From: Pyronema omphalodes
Lineage: Eukaryota > Ascomycota > Pezizomycetes > Pezizales > Pyronemataceae
Assembly (NCBI GenBank): GCA_024516155.1
Contig: JAJJXM010000022.1
Span: 496,001-560,000 of the forward strand
Length of the DNA: 64,000 bases
Direction: 5' to 3'
This document shows positions 11,925 through 23,600 of this stretch, piece by piece. The notes under the pieces were generated by a model, which had not been told where the DNA came from, searched no databases, and was given only the letters and a program-made list of their open reading frames with translations. Every line of letters begins with the position of its first letter. The first letter of the stretch is position 1. Both the position numbers and the translations under genes were made by a program.

Positions 11925-13160
11925 ATGGTCGAATCCACCGTTCCACCGATCGACCCCCCCGTTATCGTCCGAATCCCAGCCAACCACGCCCGAGCAATCT
12001 CCGCTCTCGCCTCCTCCCCCGCCGACACCCTAGACTACAACGACCTCCGTTCCAACTACGAGGAAGCTATTCAGTTAGCCCGAGCCCTTGACGCCAGTGA
12101 GAACCTAACAACTCACTATGCATCCCTCACCGCCCAGCAAGAGGACCTCGCACTGGAACGAGACGCTGCGGTGGCTGATCGAAACACCCTATCCTCGCGG
12201 GTGGCTCTGCTCGAAACACAGCTGGCGCAGACCCTCACCCTCGCCAACGCTGTCGGGCAACAAACGACAAACCCGGATCCAGCCTCCTTTCCCACTCACC
12301 GCCGAAACCCCCCCAATCCTGACGCTTTCACGGGAGAAGACCGTTCCTTACTCGACGATTTCCTCTTCTTCATGGATATGCGTCTCGAGGACCGCCCCGG
12401 TGAATTCCCGGATGAACAATCGAAAATCCGTTTCCTCATACTTAACCTCAAAGGAGCGGCGCTCAGGCAAGTGAAACACCTTGCCCGCCCAGGACCCAAC
12501 GCCATCGACACCTACGCCGGGATGGTCCAAGCCCTCCAAGAAGCATACGGGGATCCTGACCGAGTAAACACCGCCGAGCGAGCCCTCAACAAACTTAGGC
12601 AGGGAAACCGGGACTTCGCAGCGTACCACGCAGACTTCAACCGTCTGGTCGCCGAAGTCCATTGGAACGACGCCGCCAAGAGGGCAGCCTTCCACCGTGG
12701 GTTATGTGAGGAAATCAAGGACATCATCTCAACTCAGGATGTCCCGGAGGAGTGGCATGAATACCTCAACTTCATCAAGAAGAGGGATACGCAGTTGAGG
12801 GCCAGGAGGGCCGAGGTATACCGCACCCCCTTCCGCCCCCTCTCGAACTCGTCGCCTCGCACCCCCTTCAACAACCAAACCACGAGCGCCCCTCACCCCA
12901 CCAACAGCGGCAGCGGCAACTTTGGCCCTGCCCCCATGGATCTCTCTGCAGCGAGAAAACGCCTTTCCCCCGAAGAACGACAAAAACGAATCGACGAAAA
13001 CCGCTGCCTATACTGCGGAGGCTTCAACCATCTCGCCCGGGACTGTCCCAACCGCCCCAAAACGTCATTTCAGCCCCTCCGAGCCGCTCTCGCTGAAGTC
13101 CCCCGGGTGGAGGATCACCCAGACTCACTCGACGCCGCCCCCCAGGCGGGAAAAGCTTAA
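11925..13160 (+). CDS. gag: Gag of element 1, 411 aa
   Basis: Start chosen at 11925 in the context CAACCATGG; upstream in-frame codons lack an ATG. Middle region is a retrotransposon Gag capsid-like domain (LNLKGAALRQVKHL, later AYHADFNRLV). Near the C-terminus is a canonical zinc knuckle CLYCGGFNHLARDC with CX2CX4HX4C spacing, which binds the element RNA. The ORF ends in TAA two codons after a G GGA AAA heptamer, and pol lies in the -1 frame, so Gag is the main product and Gag-Pol the frameshift product. Confidence 0.93.
   Translation: MVESTVPPIDPPVIVRIPANHARAISALASSPADTLDYNDLRSNYEEAIQLARALDASENLTTHYASLTAQQEDLALERDAAVADRNTLSSRVALLETQLAQTLTLANAVGQQTTNPDPASFPTHRRNPPNPDAFTGEDRSLLDDFLFFMDMRLEDRPGEFPDEQSKIRFLILNLKGAALRQVKHLARPGPNAIDTYAGMVQALQEAYGDPDRVNTAERALNKLRQGNRDFAAYHADFNRLVAEVHWNDAAKRAAFHRGLCEEIKDIISTQDVPEEWHEYLNFIKKRDTQLRARRAEVYRTPFRPLSNSSPRTPFNNQTTSAPHPTNSGSGNFGPAPMDLSAARKRLSPEERQKRIDENRCLYCGGFNHLARDCPNRPKTSFQPLRAALAEVPRVEDHPDSLDAAPQAGKA
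13148..13154 (+). promoter_or_regulatory. -1 ribosomal frameshift heptamer GGGAAAA, gag-pol of element 1
   Basis: In gag frame the bases read GCG GGA AAA GCT TAA, giving the classic X XXY YYZ pattern (G GGA AAA). Slipping back one base enters the pol frame, which is open from here into the protease. The heptamer is 3 nt before the gag stop codon. Confidence 0.75.
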
Positions 13161-16100
13161 CCCAGGAAGAGAAGGATGGCCCCCTCCCTGGCAAGACCCA
13201 AGTAGATTCACACAAAAATAAATATTACTATAACATATCCTCAATCGCAGTGAATCTGGCAGCCATCGAAGAAAAAGGACTCGACGGAACCCACCTCGTG
13301 GTCACTTGTAACATAAAAACCCCCGATAAAACCATACCTACACACGCCCTGATCGACTGCGGAGCAACAGGATTCGCCTTCCTCGACAAATCCTTCGCCC
13401 AGTTGCACAACATCCCTACCCAGCCCCTTAAGACTCCCCGATCCCTGGAAGTAATCGACGGTAGGAAAATATCATCCGGCGACATCACCGACCTCGCGAA
13501 GCTGGAACTCCACATACACGAGCATCGTGAAATCCTCCCCCTGTTCCTCGCAAAGCTTGGACATTATCCAATCGTGCTAGGGATCCCATGGTTAAAATTG
13601 CACGACGTCGCCATACGGTTTGCGTCAAACCTTATCACCTTCGGATCGCAGCACTGTCTCGCCCACTGTAACGATAGGGCAGTAACAGTACGAGGAGTCA
13701 GTGAAGAACCCCCCCCGACGAAACCTATTAGTATTGCCCTGACCACCTTCCCCTCGCTACGCCGACACGCCAAATCTGCCAACCTGACCATTTACGCCTT
13801 GGAAGTATCTCGACTCCCCGACGCACCCGCCGCCTCCACCCCCGATAGCTCCACCCCCGATACCATCACCCCCGAAAACTCCATCCCGCCCGAATACCAC
13901 GACTTCCTCCCCCTTTTCTCCGAAATAGAAGCCAACAAACTACCCCCCCATCGCCCCTACGATCACAGCATACCCCTCAAAGAAAACTTCAACCCCCCTT
14001 TCGGACCCATATACCCCCTCTCGCGAACGGAACTCACAGCCCTCCGAGAATGGTTGGACGAAAACCTCTCCAAGGGCTTTATTCGCGCCTCCTCCTCCCC
14101 CGCCGGTGCTCCCATACTGTTCGTCAAAAAAGGGGACGGGTCCCTACGACTTTGCGTGGACTATTGAGGGCTCAACGAGGTGACCATCAAAAACCGCTAC
14201 CCCTTGCCTTTGTTGCACGAGACACTGATGCGTTTAGAAAAGGCGAAGTACTTCACGAAGCTTGACATCCGAGGAGCTTACAACCTGGTTCGCATGGCTC
14301 GAGGGGAGGAGTGGAAGACAGCTTTCCGAACCCGCTACGGACTGTTTGAGTCCCTCGTGATGCCCTTCGGCTTGACCAACGCCCCCGCCACATTTCAACA
14401 CTTCATCAACGATGTCTTGAGGCCCTACCTCGACGTCTTCGTCACCGCCTACTTAGACGACATCCTTATCTACAGTGACTCCCTCGAAGACCACAGACAT
14501 CACGTACGACAAGTCCTCGCCGCTCTCTCTACCGCCGGCCTCCACCTCAAGCCCGAGAAGTGTGAATTCCACCGCACACAAGTCAAATACCTCGGTTTCA
14601 TTATCTCCACCTCCGGCACACAAATGGACCCCGACAAAATCTCCACCGTCCAAGATTGGCCCACCCCGTGTAATGTCCGGGACGTTCAGTCCTTTTTGGG
14701 CTTTGCCAACTTCTACCGGCGCTTCATTCGGAATTATAGTATGATCGTTTCCCCCCTCACCCGCCTAACCCGCAAAGATACCCCCTTCTCCTGGACTGCA
14801 GCTTGCGCTGACGCCTTCGCCGCACTCAAATCCGCCTTTACGACCGCCCCTATTCTCCAACACTTCAGCTACGACAAGGAGATCGTGGTCGCAACAGACG
14901 CCTCCGACTTCGTCTCCGCCGGTGTCCTCTCCCAGCCCGATTCCTCCGGCGTCCTCCATCCCGTGGCGTTCTACTCTCGCAAGCATAGTCCCGCCGAGTG
15001 TAACTACCAGATATACGACAAGGAGCTTCTCGCCATCGTCCGAGCTTTCGAGGCCTGGCGACCGGAGCTCGAAGGTAGTCTACACCCCATCCGTGTCCTC
15101 AGCGACCACAAGAATTTGGAATACTTCATGTCCACCAAACTTCTCAACCGCAGACAGACCCGATGGGCGGAATTCCTCTCCCGCTTCGCTTTCCAGATCG
15201 TGTACTGCCCCGGAAAATCAGGTGGGAAACCCGACGCGCTCACTCGAAGGTCAGGAGACCTTCCTCAGGAGGGGGATAGCCGGCTGGTCGAGCAGAACAA
15301 AGCCCTCCTCAAGCAACAGAACCTCCCGGCTGAGCTCCACCTCTGGTCACTCGGTCACGACCCATCACCCGCCCCTCCGGAACAAACGCCTCTCCTCGAC
15401 AGCATCACAAAAGCCACCCAAACCGACCCCTTCGCACAACGGATACTCACCCTTCTGCACGACGGTAAAAACCACAGCAGGGAAATCTCCCTCGCAGAAT
15501 GCTCAGCGGAGAATGGGAGACTCCTATTCCAACAACGACTCTACATCCCCAACGACGACGATCTCCGCCTCCGAATCCTCAGAAACCACCACGACACTCC
15601 CGCATCAGGTCACCCCGGACGAACAAAAACCTTCGAACTTATCAGGAGGCGCTATTCCTGGCCAACCCTGAGAAGGGACGTCGAAGCATTCGTTGCAAAC
15701 TGTCACACATGCAAACGATCGAAAACCCCGAAACACCTCCCGTACGGACTTCTCAACCCCCTCCCCGTACCCGAACGACCGTGGAAGGATATCTCGATGG
15801 ACTTCGTAACGGGGCTGCCGAAATCCAAAGGGCACGACGCGATCTGGGTAGTAGTCGACAGGTTAACGAAAATGAGACACCTAATCCCCTGTTCTACCTC
15901 GATCGACGCAAAAGAGCTAGCTAACTTGTTCGTGACCCACATCTTCCGACTCCACGGTCTCCCCGATACGATCACCTCCGACAGGGGACCACAGTTTGCT
16001 TCCCGCTTCTGGAAGTACCTGTGCAACACCCTAAAAATCGACCCCCGTCTAAGCACCGCTTTCCACCCCGAAACCGACGGACAGACAGAGCGGACGAACG

Positions 16101-16885
16101 CCGTCATGGAACAGTATCTGCGAGCCTACGTAAACTACCAACAGAACGACTGGTCCCAACTGCTACCCCTAGCCGAATTCGCCGCCAACAACCATGTCTC
16201 GGAGACAAACCGCTCGTCCCCCTTCCTCGCGAACTACGGCTTCCATCCGAGAATCGACTTCGAACCGGAAATCAGTACGGCCTACCCCGACGAACGAAAG
16301 GCAAAGAAACTCTCCGAACGCCTTGTCGAAATTCACGAGTTCGTCAGGGACGAGATGACTTTCGCCCAGGACCGACAACGGGAATATGCGGACAAGAAAC
16401 GCCTCCCCGCCCCCGCATACCACCCCGGCGACCTCGTGTGGTTAAACGCCCGCCACCTCCGCACCAACCGCCCGTCCCGGAAGCTGGACTTTAAACGCCT
16501 TGGTCCATTCCCAGTCACCAGAGAGGTAGGGAAGTACGCATACGAGCTCGACCTACCCTCTACCATGGACGTTCACCCCGTCTTCCACGTCTCCCTACTC
16601 GAACCCACACGAAACGACCCCCTACCCGGACAACGCCCCCCACCTCCCACGGTAGTCATCGTAGACGGAGAAGCCGAGCAAGAGGTGGAAGAGGTGCTAG
16701 ATAGCCGCATCTCCCGTCGACGACTTCAATACCTCATCAAGTGGAAGGAGGAGGACACACCAACCTGGGAGCCAGCCACCGAGGTCAATGAACTACAGGC
16801 TATCGACACCTTTCACGAACGATTCCCTGACAAACCCGGGCCTCTCCCAAATACACCACCACGCCTCGAGGGACCTCGGCCCTAG
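13151..16885 (+). pseudogene. pol: Pol of element 1 (PR-RT-RH-IN-chromodomain), broken by one TGA
   Basis: About 1245 codons in the -1 frame relative to gag. Protease active-site motif IDCGA near 13352; RT motif YLDD near 14450 and FGLTNAPATFQHFIN before it; RNase H TDASDF near 14897; integrase HHCC finger (HHDTPASGH ... CHTCKRSK) near 15587-15720, then DFVTGLPK, SDRGPQF and DGQTERTN for the DDE core; C-terminal chromodomain with VEEVLDSRI and LIKWKEEDTPTWEP near 16690-16790. The single defect is TGA at 14165-14167 where the family has arginine in the CVDYRGLN motif, a one-base C-to-T change from CGA. Everything after it is in the same frame and intact. Confidence 0.93.
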
Positions 16886-16893
16886 GAGGGGGA
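16884..16893 (+). other. Polypurine tract of element 1
   Basis: AGGAGGGGGA lies 3 nt before the TG of the 3' LTR and overlaps the last bases of the pol stop, the expected position of the plus-strand primer. Confidence 0.85.
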
Positions 16894-16896
16894 TAC

Positions 16897-17520
16897 TGTC
16901 ACGGCGTAGAATCACAAGAGTAGCTAGAGAGAAATAATGATGAAAAATAAATAAATAACTAAGATAAAAAGGGATAAGAAGAGGAGGTTATCGGGAGAAG
17001 GAGGGAGCCAAGTATGATGGAACGAAGGAACGGAGGAAGGGAGGAAAGAGGAGGAACGAATGGAGAACGAAGGAGGGAAGGGAATGAGGGATTAAGGAAG
17101 AAGACGGAGACTATGGGGGTAACGACGAAGGAGGATGAGGGGATTATGGGAAGCTAGGTAATGGAGGAGCAAGACTAGAGAACGAGGAGTAAGGAGATGG
17201 GGTACGAAGACGAGGGAGTAGGAAGTAAGAGGAAGGAGGAAGGGTGGAACCGGAATGAAGAGGGATTTGGGATAGGGAATAGGGCGAGGGAAGGAGCGGG
17301 GAAAAGTCAAGGAGTCGGGGAAAAGAGAGGACGGAAAAGGATAAATAGTTGTAATGTTCTCCGTAGCTGAGGTTCGATATGCAACGTCTTGTATTCAACC
17401 ACCAATACAAAGTCGTGCCTCGCCCTACAAAGTCTGTCCTGCCTCCCCGTGTCATAGTCTATCACTCGCCGCCGAGCCCGCGAGTCCCCTAGTCTCGTCT
17501 GCCCCCAGTCCGCCGTTACA
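16897..17520 (+). repeat. 3' LTR of element 1
   Basis: 624 bp, same ends as the 5' LTR, differing at one base by eye (17199). Followed directly by the right TSD copy GTAGA. Confidence 0.97.
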
Positions 17521-17525
17521 GTAGA

Positions 17526-17662
17526 TGCGTGTTGTCTATGGAAAACCACCCGGGTACTGTCCTGTAATATTTCATTCACTTCCTGCGTGGGCCTTTTAGG
17601 CCTCGGTCGGCGTATGATTTAATGAATAAATAAATAAATAATAAATAAATAAATAAATAAAT
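17526..17662 (+). mobile_element. LINE 3'-end relic with AAAT-type tail
   Basis: Contains the hairpin GGCCTTTTAGGCC near 17593, then CTCGGTCGGCGTATGATT and a long AATAAATA tail. Same block order as the LINE at 53280-53402. It abuts the right TSD of element 1, so the chromovirus may have landed beside or inside the relic. Confidence 0.75.
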
Positions 17663-20600
17663 ATTCAATCACACGAAAATAAACTCCTCCCCAATCTCAA
17701 CTTCCGAGCGGACGGCGGATAACAAACTGGCTCTATCTTTTTTATTGACAATCACATAAGCAATGCACTTCTGTTTCTGTTGCATGGAAACCGACCGGTG
17801 TTGTCCTGTTGTTTTGTTTATCTCAGAACAATGAGTTATATAGATATATATCATTGAACTTTTGGTTATGCAGAGACTACATTCCATCGGTAACCAAATC
17901 AATAATGCGATTTTGTTTGTTGCGCGTCCTTCATCAATCATCAATTTGATGGCCTATCCCGGAATTTAGGGGCTTCATGCAATTTTGCATACCCAGAGAC
18001 CAGGGTATGTAATGTCACTGCTGATCTGCACCATTATTAGGAGGTATCATGTTAACTCATATCGTAACAGTGGGCCTGCTATTGGTGACTGTCTTTGTTG
18101 GATGATTAAATTCGGCTGTTGGATATGAGATGCGAGTTTTTTTCTGGAAACTTTTTTGATGATGAAAGGATATTCATGGACACTGAGATAGGAAATGCTA
18201 GAATGGTGCGGGAAAGGGCACAAGGCTATTTCTTTTGGGCGTTAAAATATGCTTGCGGACTGCCACACAAATGTAGGTGAAGATGCGCCTGTCTGAGATC
18301 TGTATAATGGGACGTAGCTAACACAATAATAGGAACACTACCAGTGCATTAGGAATTTACCAAGACGGAGATGGGTGCTTTTTTTTGTTCGGAAAACAGA
18401 AAGAAAAGGATGGAAATCGAAGAAGAAGAAATTGAAAGGAGTGCAAAAAAAAAGAAAGAAAGAAAGCAAGAAAGAAAGACAAGAAAAAGAAGTGAGAAAA
18501 AGGAATGAAAACCAGGAACAAAAAAGGACCCTAAAAAGGCAAGGAGAAAAGAAGCAGAGAATGAAGCAAGTAAGTAACTGCCCTTTTTCTTTATTAGTAT
18601 AAGCGTTGCTAATATCTTTATAGGCAGTCGCCAAAACCAGTGTTTCCTGTTGCATCTACCGGCCTTCCTGCGAGCTGATATTCTCACTATTGGCCTAACC
18701 GATATGCCACTTGGCATCTATTTTCTACAATAAAACCTGACTTGTATGTCTTCCGGACTCCCATAATACCAAATGGTACAGGTTTCGAGTTAACCCAACC
18801 ATGGGATCTGATTCCCACGACGGAGTTCCTGGATATTCCTGTCTTCGACCTGGAAAACTTCGATAATATCTATGCCATCATCTCGAGAGTCATATACTGT
18901 CTCGAACTACTCAGTTTCGTACCATGATTGTTTTTGCAACTTTTGGAATCACTGTTATCATTGGATCCATTCCTTGCGGGCTCGTTGCTTGTCTTTTCAT
19001 ACCACCGGGTACATTTGAGGCTTTGCATCAGAGTTTGCATGTTCGCGCCACCGCATTATTGGGCTTTCTGTGTTTATTTCTATCCAACTCTTGGACGCCT
19101 CATTCTTTGTTATCATTTTCTCATAATTCATCAGGAAACTGCCGAACTACTACAGTAACGCCCCAACATAAAGCACAGGACTTTTTGAATAGGCGATCTG
19201 ACTTCCAAGACTTCCTAGGTTCAGGGTGGTTTCCGTTCTTCTCATTGGACCAGAGGCCATGTTTGGCAAGGCTAGTAAACAATCCTTGCCGCACTAGGGC
19301 TCGGGAGGGATACCCTATCCATCCTCTTGGGCCTTGTGCCGGATTTGATCACCAGAACGAGTAGTATTTGAAGGATCGATCAAAACATCCGCAACACAGT
19401 GCTGAAAAGGTACCTGACTTCTGTATAGCAGCCCTTCAAACACGCCTGTGCTTCAGCCAGACCAACAACAAGCAGACGAGATTCACAGACGGATTTCAAC
19501 GTGGCGAAAACATGGTATCGTTTTCCGTCACCAAAAAGCTTTTTTTTGATGATAGTTTGCCGGTTATTAGTAACGTGCTGCTGTTCAACAGAATACTGGC
19601 TCGCATGATACACAGCCTATCACATCATAACCTTCTCCCTTGTCTCGTCGCTCTGATATCAAAACTCCACCTGCGCTCATCACGTTACTGATTACCAAGT
19701 ACGACCAACATTTTACATATCCGATACCTTTGTATACTATTGGTGTCTTTTCAAATGTTATGCTTAACTTTATCTCTACTTGATTTTCCTCTACATCTCC
19801 GATCAGATCCAGCTTTTCATGGGAAATCCCTTCACTAATGAAAATCTGGAAAATCCAGCCTAAGAGAAAGTATACAACCAGCCATATCGTCCAAATCTTA
19901 CCCGTGATGAGAAGGTTGCTTCCGGGACCTGGATCAGGGCATCGTATTGGGCAGAATTTCATATATACTCTTCCGATGGCCTTGCATACAACAGTGGAGC
20001 TGGTCTGGTTCTATATTCAGTGGGAAAACAAGTCGGGTTTGGGGCGGTGTGCACGGAATATAGTGGGTGATTGTGGTCCAGTGTTCTTGCGGACAAAATG
20101 TGTCGGAAACAGTGAGGTAGACGATGGCAGTACGGTGCTGAAATGGATAGGGGGGCATCACTGGGAGCCTGCGGGGGGGAATTAATATCGTGAGATGATG
20201 GAACGTATCATTGCTGTGGCTGTTCGTTGTTTCGCATGTTGTGGAGCTTGAAAGCTTGCCAGGCTAATGCTCGTCACAGGATTGTAATGAAGATGCGAAG
20301 GCTGCAGGTTGGAGCTCGTTGAAAATATATTGTTATAGATACAGGGTATTAGGTAGAAGTTAAAAAAAGAATAAAAATTTGAATTGTTTGTTGCCTTTGG
20401 TTGTAGAATATTGGTTTTGACGTGATTTGTCTAATAACAGCAACACCTTGATAATCAACCTACATACTGCCTATGTAAATCATAATGCAGGGTACTAGGT
20501 AGAAGTTGAAAAAGAATGAGATTTTTGATTGTTTTTCTATCGTAGAAAATTGATCTTATCAATGTACCCTCACAGGAATAATCTTTTCGGCGATGACTCT

Positions 20601-23600
20601 TTAGACTGTAGCGACTAGTGACTTGTCGACACTAAATTCCTGTCGGTTGCAGTCCAAGTTGCCAGATCTACGGACAATCGATCTGTATTTCAGTCCCATC
20701 CAAACCCTGAACTGAACCCTATAGACCACGGAATCGCGCTATCCATCAAGATATTCAGATCAGCACAGACAATTTTCGATTGGTAGCCTTTGCTATAACC
20801 TGACGTGTCGTCGTGTTCTTGTCTGGCTTTTGCAACTAGAATGGTTTTAGGTTTGCTTAACATGGTATGTACTAACATCCAGGGCTCCAAAGATTTTGAT
20901 CGTGGGTTCATGGTGCCTGCTGTATTCGTCCGTATAAAACTTTAACTCCATGAAATGGCAGATGGTTTCAACACCATGGGATTTGGGAAGGCTTCTTGTA
21001 TAGAGATTTCGCCTTGTACTGACATGCAAAAGACAAGAGCTCTCAAACTAAACTAACCAGATCTTCTAGAGCATATGAAAAAGATGTGACTGATAGTAGA
21101 TATGAATGAATCTGAAATAAGATGCACTATTGCACGACCCTCGGATATAACTATGTAGATATGATAATTTTTGATGGGAACTCGAACATAAGTGACGGGA
21201 AAGAATAATATGACTGAAAAGTGGATTGAAGTATGCAAATCGGGAAAAGACAGAACTTTACTTGAATCAGCCGATCGAGACATTATAGGAAGAGTATATG
21301 TATATTCCTCATAAATGTAGAATATCTTGCTGTAGTTAAGCTTCATCATCAATTATCACTAATTATTGAGGAAGTGGTAGCTTGGATAAGTGGTCTTTTG
21401 ATGTACGATTGGGGGCCTCGCGGGGTGGCTTCTATCACGAGAGTGGAATTACGGGTGCTTTATAGAGTCCTGTATAGGCCTTTCAAGCCTCGGTCAGATT
21501 GTGATTAGAATCTGATCAAATCAAATCAAATCAGTCTTTTTGATGTCCGGGATTGTTGGCAGTCATAGAGACTTCACCTTATACAACACTGATATTTCTC
21601 CTTTATGGTCTTTTTCCGATAGTTTTTCGTTGGCCTTGTTCGTTGTGTCGTTATTGGTGTGGTATGTTGGCTTCGTTCATTTCATGATACCGTTATGATA
21701 AATCATGACCGTCCAGCGATACCCATAGATTTTATACCACCTCCAACGCTCGTTTAATCACTACCATCTTACCACCAGATTTGGGGAGGTTCGGCGTATA
21801 TCGCGGTTATCGTTAACCAATCAACTAAAATACTAATTTTAGGGGCAAGTCCCGATATAAGATTATCCATCGTTACCTAAAATCTTAGCGGACCTCTCGG
21901 AACGGTTGGCGCTGGTATCCGAGACCTCGTCAGACAACCCTTGATAACTAAGTTCTAACGGCAGAGGACATTTCACACAGGTGACGTTAAGTGGATCGTG
22001 GTGACGCGTCAGCAAGGTGAACTGGATTAATAAGGACCACTAGGCACTAGGTCTGCTGAGTTTACAAAAAGTCTGCTCACTGCGTAGCTATAGTCTGCTG
22101 AGAATTTCTCAGTGAAACTGGGTAGATTGCTCACCGCAGGAGAAACATCATATGTGGTGTTATTCACATCTTCATCACATCGCATCACATCTCTTGAAAT
22201 CGTTATCACATCGTTTTTCGCTTGCATATCCTCGTGAATTTTTAACACGGACACTTGCTTTCTGCGGGATCATGTTAAATCGATCGTAGATTCATATACA
22301 TGTACATATGTCTGCGGGTTATTGCAGGCTTTTACAGTGTATGTTTTATATGGTGGAAACAGAAACCTTATGTTATATGGACCCCATAGGAAATAGACGG
22401 CGGCTGATGCACAAAGTAGCGGAATACTCCACGGCGGGAGTTGCCGGAACGCACGCGAGCAAATGGACGGGAATACACGAGAAAATACAGGGAGGTTGAA
22501 CTCGCACAATTAAGCAGTGTGCACAAGCTATGTTTAAGAATTCGAGGCTTGTGTTGAAATTTTAAGGAGCACAGGACCTATCCGAACTCGTACACAAAAC
22601 AACCCTGAATGAGGTATCTGTAACCTAAGTGAGGACCTTTACTGATTCAGGATCTTTTAGTGGAACCTCAGATACGCGGATTAATGAACCGATCGGTCCG
22701 AAAACTTATCTTACTGCTGAGGTAAGTCATAAAGTCACGCGGTATAAATATCAAGGCAATGGCGACTTCATACCTGATGTACCGCAGTGAGGACGATGAG
22801 GGCTTTTTGCCTAGGGTTCTCAAAGGGTTTACCGTAGATGGAGACCTAACTGCTAACATGCTGTCTCGCAAGTCTGTTTCTGATGTAGGGACAGTGTCAT
22901 CCATGGGCCATGAGCCATGGTCCTTACGTAAATTATTATCACTCATGTGTGCTGATGTGATGACATCACATGTCTTCCCATCGGCTCGCTTCACCATCCG
23001 CCACCGATGAACGGCAAGCCACACTCTAGAGTAGTTTCCGTTCCTAGGGCAGTGCGTATCTAGATCAGTGGTTATTCGATCAGTCGTCAGGACCAAACTT
23101 CACGAGGGGCAGAAGAACGGCCCACTAGGGACCATTATTTAAAATGGCTCCAATCCCGTGATGACCTCGAAGTTTCAATTGATCCTCGTGATCCACTCCT
23201 ACCAAATCGTTCGCCTCATCTCTCATCGATCAACATCCAGCCACCAGCCAGCGAAGCCACTGGAGAGGCCACGTCCATTAGCCCCGGCCATGCTCAAAGC
23301 TTAGGATATGGAGGATATCCATTTCATCTCGGTTCCATCCACCGTCACAAGCCAAGTAGTTCTATATGCAAAGATCTTCAACCAGTTGTTTTTAATGCTC
23401 CCCGCAGTGTGGGGTACAGTCTAGCTATGCATGCTTCATCACGGTTCGGTCACGGAACTGTCACTCGCTTGCCTAATCTGGGGTTATAATTTGGCTTGGC
23501 CGTCCTTGGCGGAGCTTGGATGCCTTTTGGTGGCTGATGGAGGGAAATTCGACAGGAGCTTGGGGGATTAGCGAGGAGGTCCGAGAGCCCGCAACAACCC

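Larger units (their letters stand above)
11263..17520 (+). mobile_element. Ty3/gypsy chromovirus (element 1), full length, 6258 bp
   Basis: Two 624-bp LTRs (TG...CA) flank gag and pol. The 5-bp target-site duplication GTAGA is perfect at 11258-11262 and 17521-17525. Domain order is gag with zinc knuckle, protease, reverse transcriptase, RNase H, integrase, chromodomain, which defines a chromovirus. I see a single difference between the LTRs (A at 11565, G at 17199), so the insertion is recent. The internal region is clearly more GC-rich than the host flanks and shows no repeat-induced-point-mutation look. One TGA interrupts pol at 14165-14167, so this copy is probably not autonomous. Confidence 0.97.

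Noticed and set aside
17092..17455. Minus-strand ORFs in the LTRs of element 1
   Set aside because: They only reflect the purine-rich plus strand and occur identically in both LTRs.
22668..23096. 142-aa minus-strand ORF
   Set aside because: Overlaps another ORF on the opposite strand; neither shows domain motifs or splice support.
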